From Agromyces luteolus (lineage in GTDB: Bacteria; Actinomycetota; Actinomycetes; Actinomycetales; Microbacteriaceae): a DNA stretch of 64,000 nucleotides. This document shows positions 24,317 through 31,954 of the stretch, in pieces. The notes below the pieces were generated by a model. It was not told the origin of the DNA and made no database searches. It saw only the letters and a program-made list of their open reading frames with translations. The stretch covers positions 186,001 to 250,000 of the forward strand of contig NZ_WODA01000006.1 of the NCBI RefSeq assembly GCF_009729855.1, given 5' to 3'. Position numbers and translations under genes: made by a program. Every line of letters starts with the position of its first letter. Within the stretch, counting starts at the first letter, position 1.

Positions 24317-25394
24317 CACCCTCCCCGCCGCGACCGGTGGTCGAGTAGCGAGCGACAGCGAGCCCCACCCCGGTGGTCGAGTAGCGAGCGACAGCGAGCG
24401 TATCGAGACCCCCTCGCCGGGTCTCGATACGGGCCCTTCGGGTCCGACTCGACCCACGGAACAGAGCGACAGCGAGCGTATCGAGACCCCCTCGCCGGGT
24501 CTCGATACGGGCCCTTCGGGTCCTACTCGACCCACGGAACAGCTCGACACCGAGCTGCGTGGGCTCGACCGGCTGCAGACGACCGCCGAGCGCCGCACCC
24601 CGTGGTGGCGCCGGGCGATCGACGGCGTGCTCCCGCCCGTGCTGCTCCTCGTCGTGCTCGTCGCGGCCTGGCAGGCCTACACGGTCATCGCGCAGCCGCG
24701 GCCCGACCTCGCACCCGGCCCGCTCGACGTCGCCGCCGCGCTCGGCCAGGCCTGGGAGGACGGACGCCTGCAGCTCGCCGTCGCGACGAGCCTCGAGCGC
24801 GGCATCCTCGGCTTCCTCATCGCGGTCGCCGTCGGCACCCCGCTCGGCCTGCTGCTCGCCGAGTGGGCGCCGCTCCGGCGCGCGCTCGGCCCGCTCATCT
24901 CGGGCCTGCAGGTGCTGCCGTCGGTCGCGTGGGTTCCCGCCGCGATCCTCTGGTTCGGGCTGTCGGATGCCACGGTGTACTTCGTCGTGCTCATGGGCGC
25001 GATCCCGTCGATCGTGAACGGGCTCGTCGCCGGTGTCGCGCAGGTGCCGCCGCAGCTGCGCCGGGTCGGCACGGTGCTCGGCGCGTCGCGGCTCGAGCTC
25101 GCGGCATCCGTCGTGCTGCCTGCGGCGCTGCCCGGCTACCTCGCCGGGCTCAAGCAGGGGTGGGCGTTCTCGTGGCGCTCGCTCATGGCGGCCGAGATCA
25201 TCGCGTTCGGCGGATCGATCGGCTTCGGCGTCGGCTCGCTGCTGCAGCAGGGCCGCGACCTCGCCGACCTCGCGAGCGTGCTCGGCACCATCCTCGTGAT
25301 CCTCGCCATCGGCGTCGTGATCGAGTTGCTCGTCTTCGCCCCGGTCGAGCGCGGGATGCTGCGCCGCCGCGGACTCACTGGAGGAACCCCATGA
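24306..25394 (+). CDS. SsuC/TauC-like ABC permease with element-encoded N-terminus
   Basis: 362 residues from ATG 24306, which overlaps the ATPase gene by 11 bases. The membrane part begins near residue 105 (VLPPVLLLVVLVAAWQAYTVI) and has six helices, with the EAA-type loop LRRVGTVLGASRLELAASVVLPAALPGYLAGLK. Residues 10-80 are palindromic element: two GGRVASDSE units and then a 26-residue unit (SDSERIETPSPGLDTG...) twice. No start codon occurs between 24306 and GTG 24627, which lies at the edge of the first helix. That GTG is a possible but weak alternative start. Permeases of this family usually have 250-290 residues. Confidence 0.88.
   Translation: MPHDTLPAATGGRVASDSEPHPGGRVASDSERIETPSPGLDTGPSGPTRPTEQSDSERIETPSPGLDTGPSGPTRPTEQLDTELRGLDRLQTTAERRTPWWRRAIDGVLPPVLLLVVLVAAWQAYTVIAQPRPDLAPGPLDVAAALGQAWEDGRLQLAVATSLERGILGFLIAVAVGTPLGLLLAEWAPLRRALGPLISGLQVLPSVAWVPAAILWFGLSDATVYFVVLMGAIPSIVNGLVAGVAQVPPQLRRVGTVLGASRLELAASVVLPAALPGYLAGLKQGWAFSWRSLMAAEIIAFGGSIGFGVGSLLQQGRDLADLASVLGTILVILAIGVVIELLVFAPVERGMLRRRGLTGGTP
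24334..24541. repeat. Palindromic element with 78-base tandem duplication inside ssuC-like gene
   Basis: Two left-arm units (starting about 24335 and 24371) are followed by a 78-base block GAGCGACAGCGAGCG...CCACGGAACA present twice (24386 and 24464). The block contains the inner part of the left arm, a short spacer and the whole right arm. 78 bases is 26 codons, so the frame is kept. Confidence 0.9.
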
Positions 25395-26272
25395 CCGAGA
25401 ACATCCCCGGTGGTCGAGTAGCGCCGGAGGCGCGTATCGAGGCCCCCACGCGAGGTCTCGATACGCTCGCTGACGCTCGCTACTCGACCACCGGAGACGA
25501 CCGGAAGGGCCACGTCGCACTCGTGGGCGCGGGCCCCGGCGAGCCCGGGCTGCTCACCATCCGCGGGCTCCGCGCGCTCGAGGCCGCCGACGTGATCGTC
25601 GCCGACCGGCTCGGCGCCCGCTCGGTGCTCGACGGCCTCGCCGCCGAGGGCGTCGAGCTTCGCGCCGAGGTCGTCGACGTGGGCAAACTGCCCGGCCACC
25701 ACGCCGTGCCGCAGGACGCGATCAACGAGCTGCTCGTCACGCTCGCCCGCGACGGCAAGCGCGTCGTGCGCCTCAAGGGCGGCGACCCGTACGTGTTCGG
25801 CCGCGGCGGCGAGGAGCTCGCGTACTGCCGCGAGGGCGGCGTGGACGTCGAGGTCGTGCCCGGCATCACGAGCGCGGTGTCGGTGCCCGCGATCGCCGGC
25901 ATCCCGCTCACGCACCGCGGGCTGGCGACGACGTTCACGGTCGTGACCGGCCACGACCAGATCCAGTCGCTCGGCGGCACGCGCGACCACACCGTAGTGC
26001 TGCTCATGGGCGTCGGCACGCTCGCGAACTCGGCCATCACGCTCGCCCGCGGCGAGCGCGGTGCCGACTGCCCCGTCGCGATCGTGGAGGATGGATACGG
26101 CCCTCGCCAACGAGTGACGATCGGCACGCTCGGCACGATCGCCCACCAGGCGGCGGTGCGGGGCGTGCGGTCGCCCGCGGTCGTGGTGGTCGGCGACGTG
26201 GTGCGGCTGAGTCCGTACGCGCCCGCCGAGCTCGCGGCATCCGCCCTCACGGCGCCCCCGGCCCTCGACTGA
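25391..26272 (+). CDS. cobA: Uroporphyrinogen-III C-methyltransferase (SUMT)
   Basis: 293 residues from ATG 25391 (ATGA overlap), behind GGAGGAAC. It methylates uroporphyrinogen III twice to precorrin-2, the first step to siroheme for the sulfite reductase of the same operon. Family motifs are VALVGAGPGEPGLLT, VRLKGGDPYVFGRGGEE, VVPGITSAVSVPAIAGIPLTHRG and VTGHD. Residues 5-35 are a complete palindromic element in translation (IPGGRVAPEARIEA...GLDTLADARYSTTGD). The next start codon is a GTG inside the first beta strand (25523), so the element must be translated in full. The enzyme is not fused to the CysG dehydrogenase/chelatase domain. Confidence 0.92.
   Translation: MTENIPGGRVAPEARIEAPTRGLDTLADARYSTTGDDRKGHVALVGAGPGEPGLLTIRGLRALEAADVIVADRLGARSVLDGLAAEGVELRAEVVDVGKLPGHHAVPQDAINELLVTLARDGKRVVRLKGGDPYVFGRGGEELAYCREGGVDVEVVPGITSAVSVPAIAGIPLTHRGLATTFTVVTGHDQIQSLGGTRDHTVVLLMGVGTLANSAITLARGERGADCPVAIVEDGYGPRQRVTIGTLGTIAHQAAVRGVRSPAVVVVGDVVRLSPYAPAELAASALTAPPALD
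25406..25494. repeat. Complete palindromic element in frame inside cobA
   Basis: Left arm CCGGTGGTCGAGTAGC...GTATCGAGGCC and right arm GGTCTCGATACGC...GCTACTCGACCACCGG pair over their outer parts across a short spacer. It is the cleanest full copy in the window and lies only five codons after the start codon. Confidence 0.9.
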
Positions 26273-26327
26273 CCCGCCGTCCACCCTGTCCCGACCTTCT
26301 CCGTACTCCCCGAAAGGCCATGCCCTC

Positions 26328-27752
26328 ATGACCCTCAACCTCCGTGTCGCGATCGTCGGCGCCGGCCCCGCCGGCATCTACGCGGGCAACATCCTGCGCC
26401 GCCAGGTCGACGAGGCCGGCGGCGAGGTCGCGATCGACCTGTTCGAATCGCTGCCCGCGCCGTACGGCCTGATCCGCTACGGCGTCGCGCCCGACCACCC
26501 GCGCATCAAGGGCATCGTCAACTCGCTGCACGAGATGCTCGACGAGGGCACGATCCGCCTCATCGGCAACGTCGAGGTGGGCCGGGACGTCACGGTCGAC
26601 GAGCTGCGCGAGCGCTACGACGCCGTGATCTTCGCGACGGGCGCGCTGAAGGACGCCCCGCTCGACATCCCCGGCATCGACCTGCCCGGCTCGTACGGCG
26701 CGGCCGACCTCGTCGCCTGGTACGACGGCCACCCCGACGTGCCGCGCGACTGGCCGCTCGAGGCGGAGTCGATCGCGGTTATCGGCAACGGCAACGTCGC
26801 GCTCGACGTCGCGCGCGTGCTGGCGAAGCATCCGGCCGACCTGCTGTCGACCGACATCCCCGCGAACGTCCACGCGGGCCTCCTCGCCTCGCCCGTGACC
26901 GACGTGCACGTGTTCGGACGCCGCGGCCCGTCGCAGGTGAAGTTCACGCCCATCGAGCTGCGCGAGCTCGGCGAGGTGCCCGACGTCGACATCGTCGTGT
27001 ACGACGACGACTTCGCGCGCGCCGAGGGCGACGAGCATGCCGCGCACCTGCTCGCGACGAACAACCAGGTCAAAGTCATGACGCGCACCCTCAACGGATG
27101 GCGCCGCGCCGACGACCGGCCGTACACCGCGTCGCGTCGCCTGCACCTGCACTTCTTCCACTCACCCGTCGAGGTGCTCGGCACCGACGCCGTGGAGGCC
27201 GTGCGCTTCGAGCGCACCCGCCCGGTCGGCGACGGCTCGGTCGCGGGCACGGGCGAGTTCGTCGACGTGCCCGTGCAGGCCGTGTACCGCGCGGTCGGCT
27301 ACGCGAGCTCGCCGATCGACGGCGTGCCGTTCGACGGGTCGGCCCGCGTGATCCCGAACCAGGGCGGGCGGGTGACGGATGCCTCCGGCGCCCCCGTCGC
27401 CGGCGTCTACGCGACGGGCTGGATCAAGCGCGGCCCCGTCGGGCTCATCGGCCACACCAAGGGCGACGCGCTCGAGACGGTCACGAACCTCGTGGCCGAC
27501 GCGCAGGCCGGCGTGCTCGCCGCGCCCGGCGTCGCACCGGTCGTCGAGGCGGCCGACGGAGACGAGGTGCTCGAGCTGCTCGAGGCCCGAGGCATCCGCT
27601 TCACGACCTGGGCCGGATGGCTCGCCCTCGACGCGCACGAGCGCTCGCTCGGCGAGGCGTTCGAGGGTCCGGTCGCGCGCGAGCGCGTGAAGGTCGTGCC
27701 GCGCGACGAGCAGGTCGACCTCTCGCGCGACGGCGCGCTCGTCGCCGGCTGA
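26328..27752 (+). CDS. fprA: Ferredoxin-NADP reductase (FprA type)
   Basis: 474 residues from ATG 26328. It moves electrons between NADPH and ferredoxin and so can feed the ferredoxin-dependent sulfite reductase. The N-terminal FAD-binding motif is VAIVGAGPAGIYAGN, followed by LPAPYGLIRYGVAPDHPRIKG, which is typical of the adrenodoxin-reductase/FprA family. The NADP site is AVIGNGNVALDVAR, and the C-terminal GWIKRGPVGLIGHTKGDA closes the FAD pocket. There is no N-terminal ferredoxin domain (so not FprB). It has its own Shine-Dalgarno and lies 55 bases after cobA, so it may be co-transcribed with the operon. Confidence 0.93.
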   Translation: MTLNLRVAIVGAGPAGIYAGNILRRQVDEAGGEVAIDLFESLPAPYGLIRYGVAPDHPRIKGIVNSLHEMLDEGTIRLIGNVEVGRDVTVDELRERYDAVIFATGALKDAPLDIPGIDLPGSYGAADLVAWYDGHPDVPRDWPLEAESIAVIGNGNVALDVARVLAKHPADLLSTDIPANVHAGLLASPVTDVHVFGRRGPSQVKFTPIELRELGEVPDVDIVVYDDDFARAEGDEHAAHLLATNNQVKVMTRTLNGWRRADDRPYTASRRLHLHFFHSPVEVLGTDAVEAVRFERTRPVGDGSVAGTGEFVDVPVQAVYRAVGYASSPIDGVPFDGSARVIPNQGGRVTDASGAPVAGVYATGWIKRGPVGLIGHTKGDALETVTNLVADAQAGVLAAPGVAPVVEAADGDEVLELLEARGIRFTTWAGWLALDAHERSLGEAFEGPVARERVKVVPRDEQVDLSRDGALVAG

Positions 27753-27776
27753 GGCGGCGGCCGCCCACCGCCCTCG

Positions 27777-27855
27777 CGGTTCGCAGGAGAACCCGCGATT
27801 CACAGGACCGATCCAGGCCGGACGTCCTGTCGCGCCACGGTTCTCGTGTGAACCG
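27777..27855. terminator. Imperfect 32-base inverted repeat between convergent genes
   Basis: 27777-27808 and 27824-27855 pair at 23 of 32 positions, with solid blocks CGGTTC, GAGAACC and ACAGGAC. The repeat lies between the converging fprA and TetR genes and fits a two-way terminator. Confidence 0.55.
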
Positions 27856-27874
27856 GGGGCTGGCTACCTGACCG

Positions 27875-28546
27875 TCAGGCGTCGGAGACGGCGGCGAAGA
27901 CGTCGACCGCGGCCGGGTCGGCGCCGACGGCGCGGAGGCGCGCGACGATGCCGCGACGGGCCCGCGCGTAGGAGGCGTTCGAGCCGCGCATGACCGAGTC
28001 GCGGTTCGCGAGGTCGAGGAGCGCGTTGAACTCGAACGCGAGCTGGTCGGGGTCGTCGAGCGCGGGCAGCTCTCCGAGCGAGCGAGCGTGGCCGAGGGAT
28101 GCCGCGAGGTAGCCGCTCCAGTCGGCGAGCGCGTGGTCGATGGCGTCGCGCACCGGTCCGGGCTTGGCGTCGAAGTCGGCGGCCGCCTCGGCGAAGAAGC
28201 ACCCGCCCGGGAACACCCTCCCGCGCGAGTACGCGATCCAGCGGTCGGCCAGCGCGAGGACCCGGCCGAGTCCACGGGGAAGCTCCCGCGCGGGTTCGAC
28301 GACCGTCTCGACGAAGCGCAGCCGCGCGGCCTCGACGGTGGCGAGCTGCAGGCGTTCCTTGCTGCCGAACAGCGTCGCGACGCCGCTCTTCGACACCGAT
28401 GCGGCGTCGGCGATCCGCGCGATCGAGAGCTGGTCGAGCCCCTCGACCGAGGCGAGGTCGACGGCGGCGGCGAGCACCTGGCGACGCGACGCGTCACCCC
28501 TGGCGCGTCGGCCGTCGGCGACGTCGATCGAGATTCCCGTGCTCAC
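27875..28546 (-). CDS. TetR-family repressor
   Basis: 223 residues from GTG 28546; a GTG six codons upstream is an alternative start. The N-terminal helix-turn-helix runs RRQVLAAAVDLASVEGLDQLSIARIADAASVSKSGVATLFGSKERLQLATVEAA. The C-terminal ligand domain contains GRVFPGGCFFAEAAADFDAKPGPVRDAI, as in TetR_C regulators annotated near hydrolases and efflux pumps. It is divergent from an alpha/beta hydrolase, with two palindromes in the 71-base gap, so it probably represses both genes until an ester or lipophilic ligand binds. Confidence 0.87.
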   Translation of the reverse strand: MSTGISIDVADGRRARGDASRRQVLAAAVDLASVEGLDQLSIARIADAASVSKSGVATLFGSKERLQLATVEAARLRFVETVVEPARELPRGLGRVLALADRWIAYSRGRVFPGGCFFAEAAADFDAKPGPVRDAIDHALADWSGYLAASLGHARSLGELPALDDPDQLAFEFNALLDLANRDSVMRGSNASYARARRGIVARLRAVGADPAAVDVFAAVSDA

Positions 28547-28562
28547 CCTCTCGATTTTACGC

Positions 28563-28598
28563 ACGAACGTTCGTATACTCAACGTACGACCGTTCGTA
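28563..28598. promoter_or_regulatory. Two palindromic TetR operators
   Basis: ACGAACGTTCGT (28563-28574) is a perfect 12-base palindrome. TACGA-CCGT-TCGTA (28585-28598) is a second copy. The centres are 23 bases apart, about two helical turns. Both overlap AT-richer TATACT and TATTCT sequences that could be -10 boxes for the divergent genes. Confidence 0.75.
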
Positions 28599-28617
28599 TT
28601 CTTTGATCGGAGTCCTC

Positions 28618-29559
28618 GTGACCACCATCGCCGAGACCGCGACCACCGCGGCACTCCTGACCCGCGTCGCCGCCGTCCGCGCCGCCGAATCCGTCTCCCC
28701 CGAGGCATCCGCCGCCGTCGCCCTGCCGCTCTTCATGCGCGTCGGCGGGCGCCTGCCGGTCCGGCCCGCCGACCGTGCGGTCCACGAGTCGGCGAAGCGC
28801 TCGACCATCCGCGTGCGGGGTCGCGACCTCGCGACCTACGAGTGGGGCAGCGGGCCCGACACGATCCTGCTGGTGCACGGATGGCGCGGCCGCGCGTCGC
28901 AGTTCGCGCCCATCGTGCGCGAGCTCCGCTCCGAGGGCTTCCGGCTGCTCGCGTTCGAGGCGCCCGCCAACGGCGAGTCGCCCGGCCGCCGCACCGACAT
29001 CCGCGACTGGCTCGGCGCGATCGACGCGCTCCAGGCCCGCGAGGGTCGTTTCCACACGATCATCGGGCACTCGTTCGGCGCGATGGCGGCCCGCGCGGCG
29101 CTCTCGGACGGCGTCGCCGCCGGCGGGCTGGTGGCCATCGCCGGCCCCTCGCGCGCGAGGTTCCTGATCGACGCCTTCACCCAGCGCATCGGCGCCCGCC
29201 CGAGCACCGCCGACGCCCTCGCCGCGCGCTTCGCGCGCCGCATCCTGCCCGACGTGGCCGACCCGTGGCCGCGGTTCGACGGCGCCGCGAACCCCCTGCC
29301 CGAGCGGATGCCGCTGCTCGTCGTGCACGACCGCGGTGACCGCGAGGTCCCCGCGAGCGAGGGCATCCGCCTGCACGACGCGCACGGGGCCCGCTCGCGC
29401 CTCGTCCTCACCGACGGCGCGGGCCACAACCGGGTGCTCGGCGCGGATGCCACGCTCGACGCGGTCACCGCGTTCGCGACGGGCGGGCCGACGCACGTCG
29501 ACCGCATCCGGCTCGCCGCCGCGGCGTCGGACTCCGCGACCCTGCCCGCTACGACCTAG
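28618..29559 (+). CDS. Alpha/beta hydrolase
   Basis: 313 residues from GTG 28618, behind GGAG. The fold is seen in ILLVHGWRGRASQF (oxyanion HGW), the nucleophile elbow IGHSFGAMAA (serine of GHSFG), the acid region VVHDRGDREVPASEG and the catalytic histidine in TDGAGHNRVLG, so the triad is complete. It carries about 70 extra residues before the hydrolase core (AALPLFMRVGGRLPV). No signal peptide is seen. It is probably an esterase or related enzyme, controlled by the adjacent TetR protein. The substrate is unknown. Confidence 0.85.
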   Translation: MTTIAETATTAALLTRVAAVRAAESVSPEASAAVALPLFMRVGGRLPVRPADRAVHESAKRSTIRVRGRDLATYEWGSGPDTILLVHGWRGRASQFAPIVRELRSEGFRLLAFEAPANGESPGRRTDIRDWLGAIDALQAREGRFHTIIGHSFGAMAARAALSDGVAAGGLVAIAGPSRARFLIDAFTQRIGARPSTADALAARFARRILPDVADPWPRFDGAANPLPERMPLLVVHDRGDREVPASEGIRLHDAHGARSRLVLTDGAGHNRVLGADATLDAVTAFATGGPTHVDRIRLAAAASDSATLPATT

Positions 29560-29672
29560 CGCTGCCGCTCGCCGGCGCACACGCCCTCGCCGACGGAGGT
29601 CCGTTCGAGCCGGCGCGCACGGCCGCTACCGCGCTCAACGCCACCCGGGGGACGGTTTCCTCCGCGTCCGTC

Positions 29673-29703
29673 GGAGAAAGGTATCCGGCGGATACCCTTC
29701 TCC
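29673..29703. terminator. Hairpin after the hydrolase gene
   Basis: GGAGAAAGGTATCC (29673-29686) pairs at 13 of 14 positions with GGATACCCTTCTCC (29690-29703) across a GGC loop. A second small hairpin, CTCCGGC-TCC-GCCGGAG, lies at 29825-29841 before the converging glycosyltransferase. The 293-base gap shows no gene. Confidence 0.6.
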
Positions 29704-29852
29704 CTGCTCCGGCCAGCAAACCGTGTCCGGATGCGCGGCACGGCGGTCGCACCGGGAGGACCCGGGGGGCTTCGAGGTGTGCGCGAGCGAGATCCCCACC
29801 GGCGGGTGCGGGAGGGGGCGCGCCCTCCGGCTCCGCCGGAGTCGCACGACGA

Positions 29853-30728
29853 TCAGAGTTCGAGCACCCCGAACCGGATCGAGCCGGCGATCCGACCGGC
29901 GCGGCGCGCCGCCCGACCGACCCAGTCCCTCCGTCGGTCGACCGACCAGATCGAGAAGGGCGCCATCGCGACGAGGCCCAGCATGCGGACGGCCCCGCCG
30001 AGCGAGGACGAACGCGGGGCGCCGTGCTCGCGGAAGAGCACGTAGAGCTGGACCGAGCCGATGCCCCACCGGTACTGCTGGCGCCAGAGTTCGCGGAGCG
30101 AGGTCCTCATCCGATACGTGACGTGCGCCCCGTCGACCCGGACGAGCGGGTGACCGCGCAACTGCGCATCCCAGCAGAACGCCGTGTCCATGCTCGCGAG
30201 CATCGACTCGCGGAACCCGCCGACCTCGCGCCAGACCTCCGCGCTGACGCCGAGGTTGTTGGTGGCGGCCGCGTCGAGGAACCCCTTCGACGGCAGGATC
30301 GCCGACCACTTGGTCGTCCGCCCCATGCCGGCCCGCGGATCGGACGCGGAGTCGTGCGAGGCGGTGGACACCCCGGCGATGAACGAGTGCTCGGCGGCCG
30401 CGGCGGCCATCGCCGCCAGCCACCCCGGCTCGGCGATGTCGTCGGCATCGAGGAACAGCAGGTAGTCGCCCGACGCGGTCTCGGCGGCCACGTTCCTGGC
30501 ATGGCTCGCGCCCGGTACCGACGAGGCGTCGACGACGCGCAACTCGGGGAGGCGGTCCCGGCACGCCTCGGCCCGGGCGACGGTGTCGTCCCGGGAGCCG
30601 TTGTCGGCGACGATCACCTCCCATGGGCCCTGCCATCCCTGTGCGGCGAGGGCCTCGAGCTGGGTGCCGATGGTCGCCCCCGCGTCACGCGCGGGGATGA
30701 TCACGGAGAGGTGGGGGTACTCGGGCAC
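29853..30728 (-). CDS. Family 2 glycosyltransferase
   Basis: 291 residues from GTG 30728. GT-A features are SVIIPARDAGATIGTQLEAL, VIVADNGSRDDT, the metal-binding LFLDADDIAEPGW and the acceptor-side QQYRWG (QxxRW-like). A hydrophobic stretch MLGLVAMAPFSIWSV near the end suggests membrane contact. It should add a sugar from a nucleotide donor to a surface polysaccharide or lipid. It is the first gene of the large polysaccharide locus as read from the left, and it lies downstream of a GT4 gene and a tyrosine phosphatase in the same direction. Confidence 0.85.
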   Translation of the reverse strand: MPEYPHLSVIIPARDAGATIGTQLEALAAQGWQGPWEVIVADNGSRDDTVARAEACRDRLPELRVVDASSVPGASHARNVAAETASGDYLLFLDADDIAEPGWLAAMAAAAAEHSFIAGVSTASHDSASDPRAGMGRTTKWSAILPSKGFLDAAATNNLGVSAEVWREVGGFRESMLASMDTAFCWDAQLRGHPLVRVDGAHVTYRMRTSLRELWRQQYRWGIGSVQLYVLFREHGAPRSSSLGGAVRMLGLVAMAPFSIWSVDRRRDWVGRAARRAGRIAGSIRFGVLEL

Positions 30729-30784
30729 CCGCTCATCGTAGGCGGCGGAGTCGGCACCGCTCCAGAGGCACCCGCGGGAACGGC

Positions 30785-31954
30785 CTACCTCGCGGACGCG
30801 GCGAGCACTCGCTCGTAGACGTCGAGATGGGCGCGCGCGACCGCGAGGTCGTCGAGCAGGCCCGGGGTCGCGGCGGCCGCCCCGGAGAGGCGCGCGCGCA
30901 GCGCGGCGTCCTCGTCGAGCCGCGTGAGCGCGGCGGCGAGCGCGCCGACGTCGCGCGGCAGCACGAGCAGGCCGTTCACGCCGTCGGCGACCCACTCGGC
31001 GGGGCCGCCCTCGTCGGCCGCGACCGTCACGCGACCGGCCGCGAGGTACTGCAGCACGTTCTGGCCGAGCGGCTCGGCGCGCGTCGAGTACTGCACCGCG
31101 ACGTCCCATCCGTCGAGCAGCCTCGCCACGTCGTCCACGTGCCCGAGCACGTCGACCTGCGCGCCGACGCCGAGTTCGTCCGCCCGGCGGTGCAGCTCGG
31201 CGAGGTACGCCTCGTGCCCGAAGGGCGCGCCGCCGGCGAACTGCAGGCGGATGTCGCGTCCCGCGAACGCACGCGCGAACGCCTCGAGCAGCTCGGCCTG
31301 GCCCTTCCAGGGGTCGATCCGGGCGAGCATGCCGATCGTGCGCAGCGGGGCATCGGCGCTGACGAGCAGGGCGGCACCGATCGCGAGGCCGGAGGCGCTC
31401 GGCACGACCTCGGCCACGGCGTCGGACCGGAGGAAGCGCCGCGCCGAGTCGAGGGTGGCGCGCGAGTTCGCGATGACGCCGTCGGCTCGGGGCAGCACGA
31501 CCCGGGTCATGAGCGCGTGCCCCGGCCCGCCGAGCGACTCGGGGTCGACGAGGTCGCGCAGGTGCACCACCAGCGGGGTGCGGGCGACCCGCGCGGCGAG
31601 CGCGCCGTAGGCGGCCGAGCGCGCCGTGTTCGCATCGACGAGGTCGGCCGACCGGAACGCTGCGGACGTCCGCACCGCGAGCGCCTGCACGGCGAGCCGC
31701 GCGCCGAACCCGAGCACCGCGAGCGGGCCGCCGGAACTCGCGCCCGCGGGCTGGCGCACCCCTGCCGATCTCCGGGGCACGCGCGGCGGCACGGCGTCCC
31801 ACACGTTCGGGCCCGGCTCGAGCGGCGGGGTCTGCAGCACGGCCGACCAGTCGGGTCGGGCCTGCAGCATCCGCACGAGCGCCAGTTCGGCGCCGCCGGC
31901 CGCACCGGTGTGGTCCAGGTGCAGCACGCGAAGCGGCCGCTCCCGCGCGCTCAC
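30785..31954 (-). CDS. Family 4 glycosyltransferase
   Basis: 389 residues from GTG 31954, which overlaps the phosphatase stop (GTGA). Two Rossmann lobes are visible: LRVLHLDHTGAAGGAELALVRML at the N-terminus and IGMLARIDPWKGQAELLEAFARAF at the start of the donor lobe. The usual E-x7-E motif reads AEPLGQNVLQYLAAG, so the second glutamate is a glutamine. That is a tolerated but less common change. Probably cytoplasmic, acting on a lipid-linked glycan. Translational coupling with the phosphatase suggests joint expression. Confidence 0.83.
   Translation of the reverse strand: MSARERPLRVLHLDHTGAAGGAELALVRMLQARPDWSAVLQTPPLEPGPNVWDAVPPRVPRRSAGVRQPAGASSGGPLAVLGFGARLAVQALAVRTSAAFRSADLVDANTARSAAYGALAARVARTPLVVHLRDLVDPESLGGPGHALMTRVVLPRADGVIANSRATLDSARRFLRSDAVAEVVPSASGLAIGAALLVSADAPLRTIGMLARIDPWKGQAELLEAFARAFAGRDIRLQFAGGAPFGHEAYLAELHRRADELGVGAQVDVLGHVDDVARLLDGWDVAVQYSTRAEPLGQNVLQYLAAGRVTVAADEGGPAEWVADGVNGLLVLPRDVGALAAALTRLDEDAALRARLSGAAAATPGLLDDLAVARAHLDVYERVLAASAR

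Noticed and set aside
24306-24627. Alternative start GTG 24627 for the ssuC-like permease
   Set aside because: It would begin at the edge of the first membrane helix without a convincing ribosome-binding site, and would leave a 310-base gap in an otherwise overlapping operon. It is kept only as a possibility.
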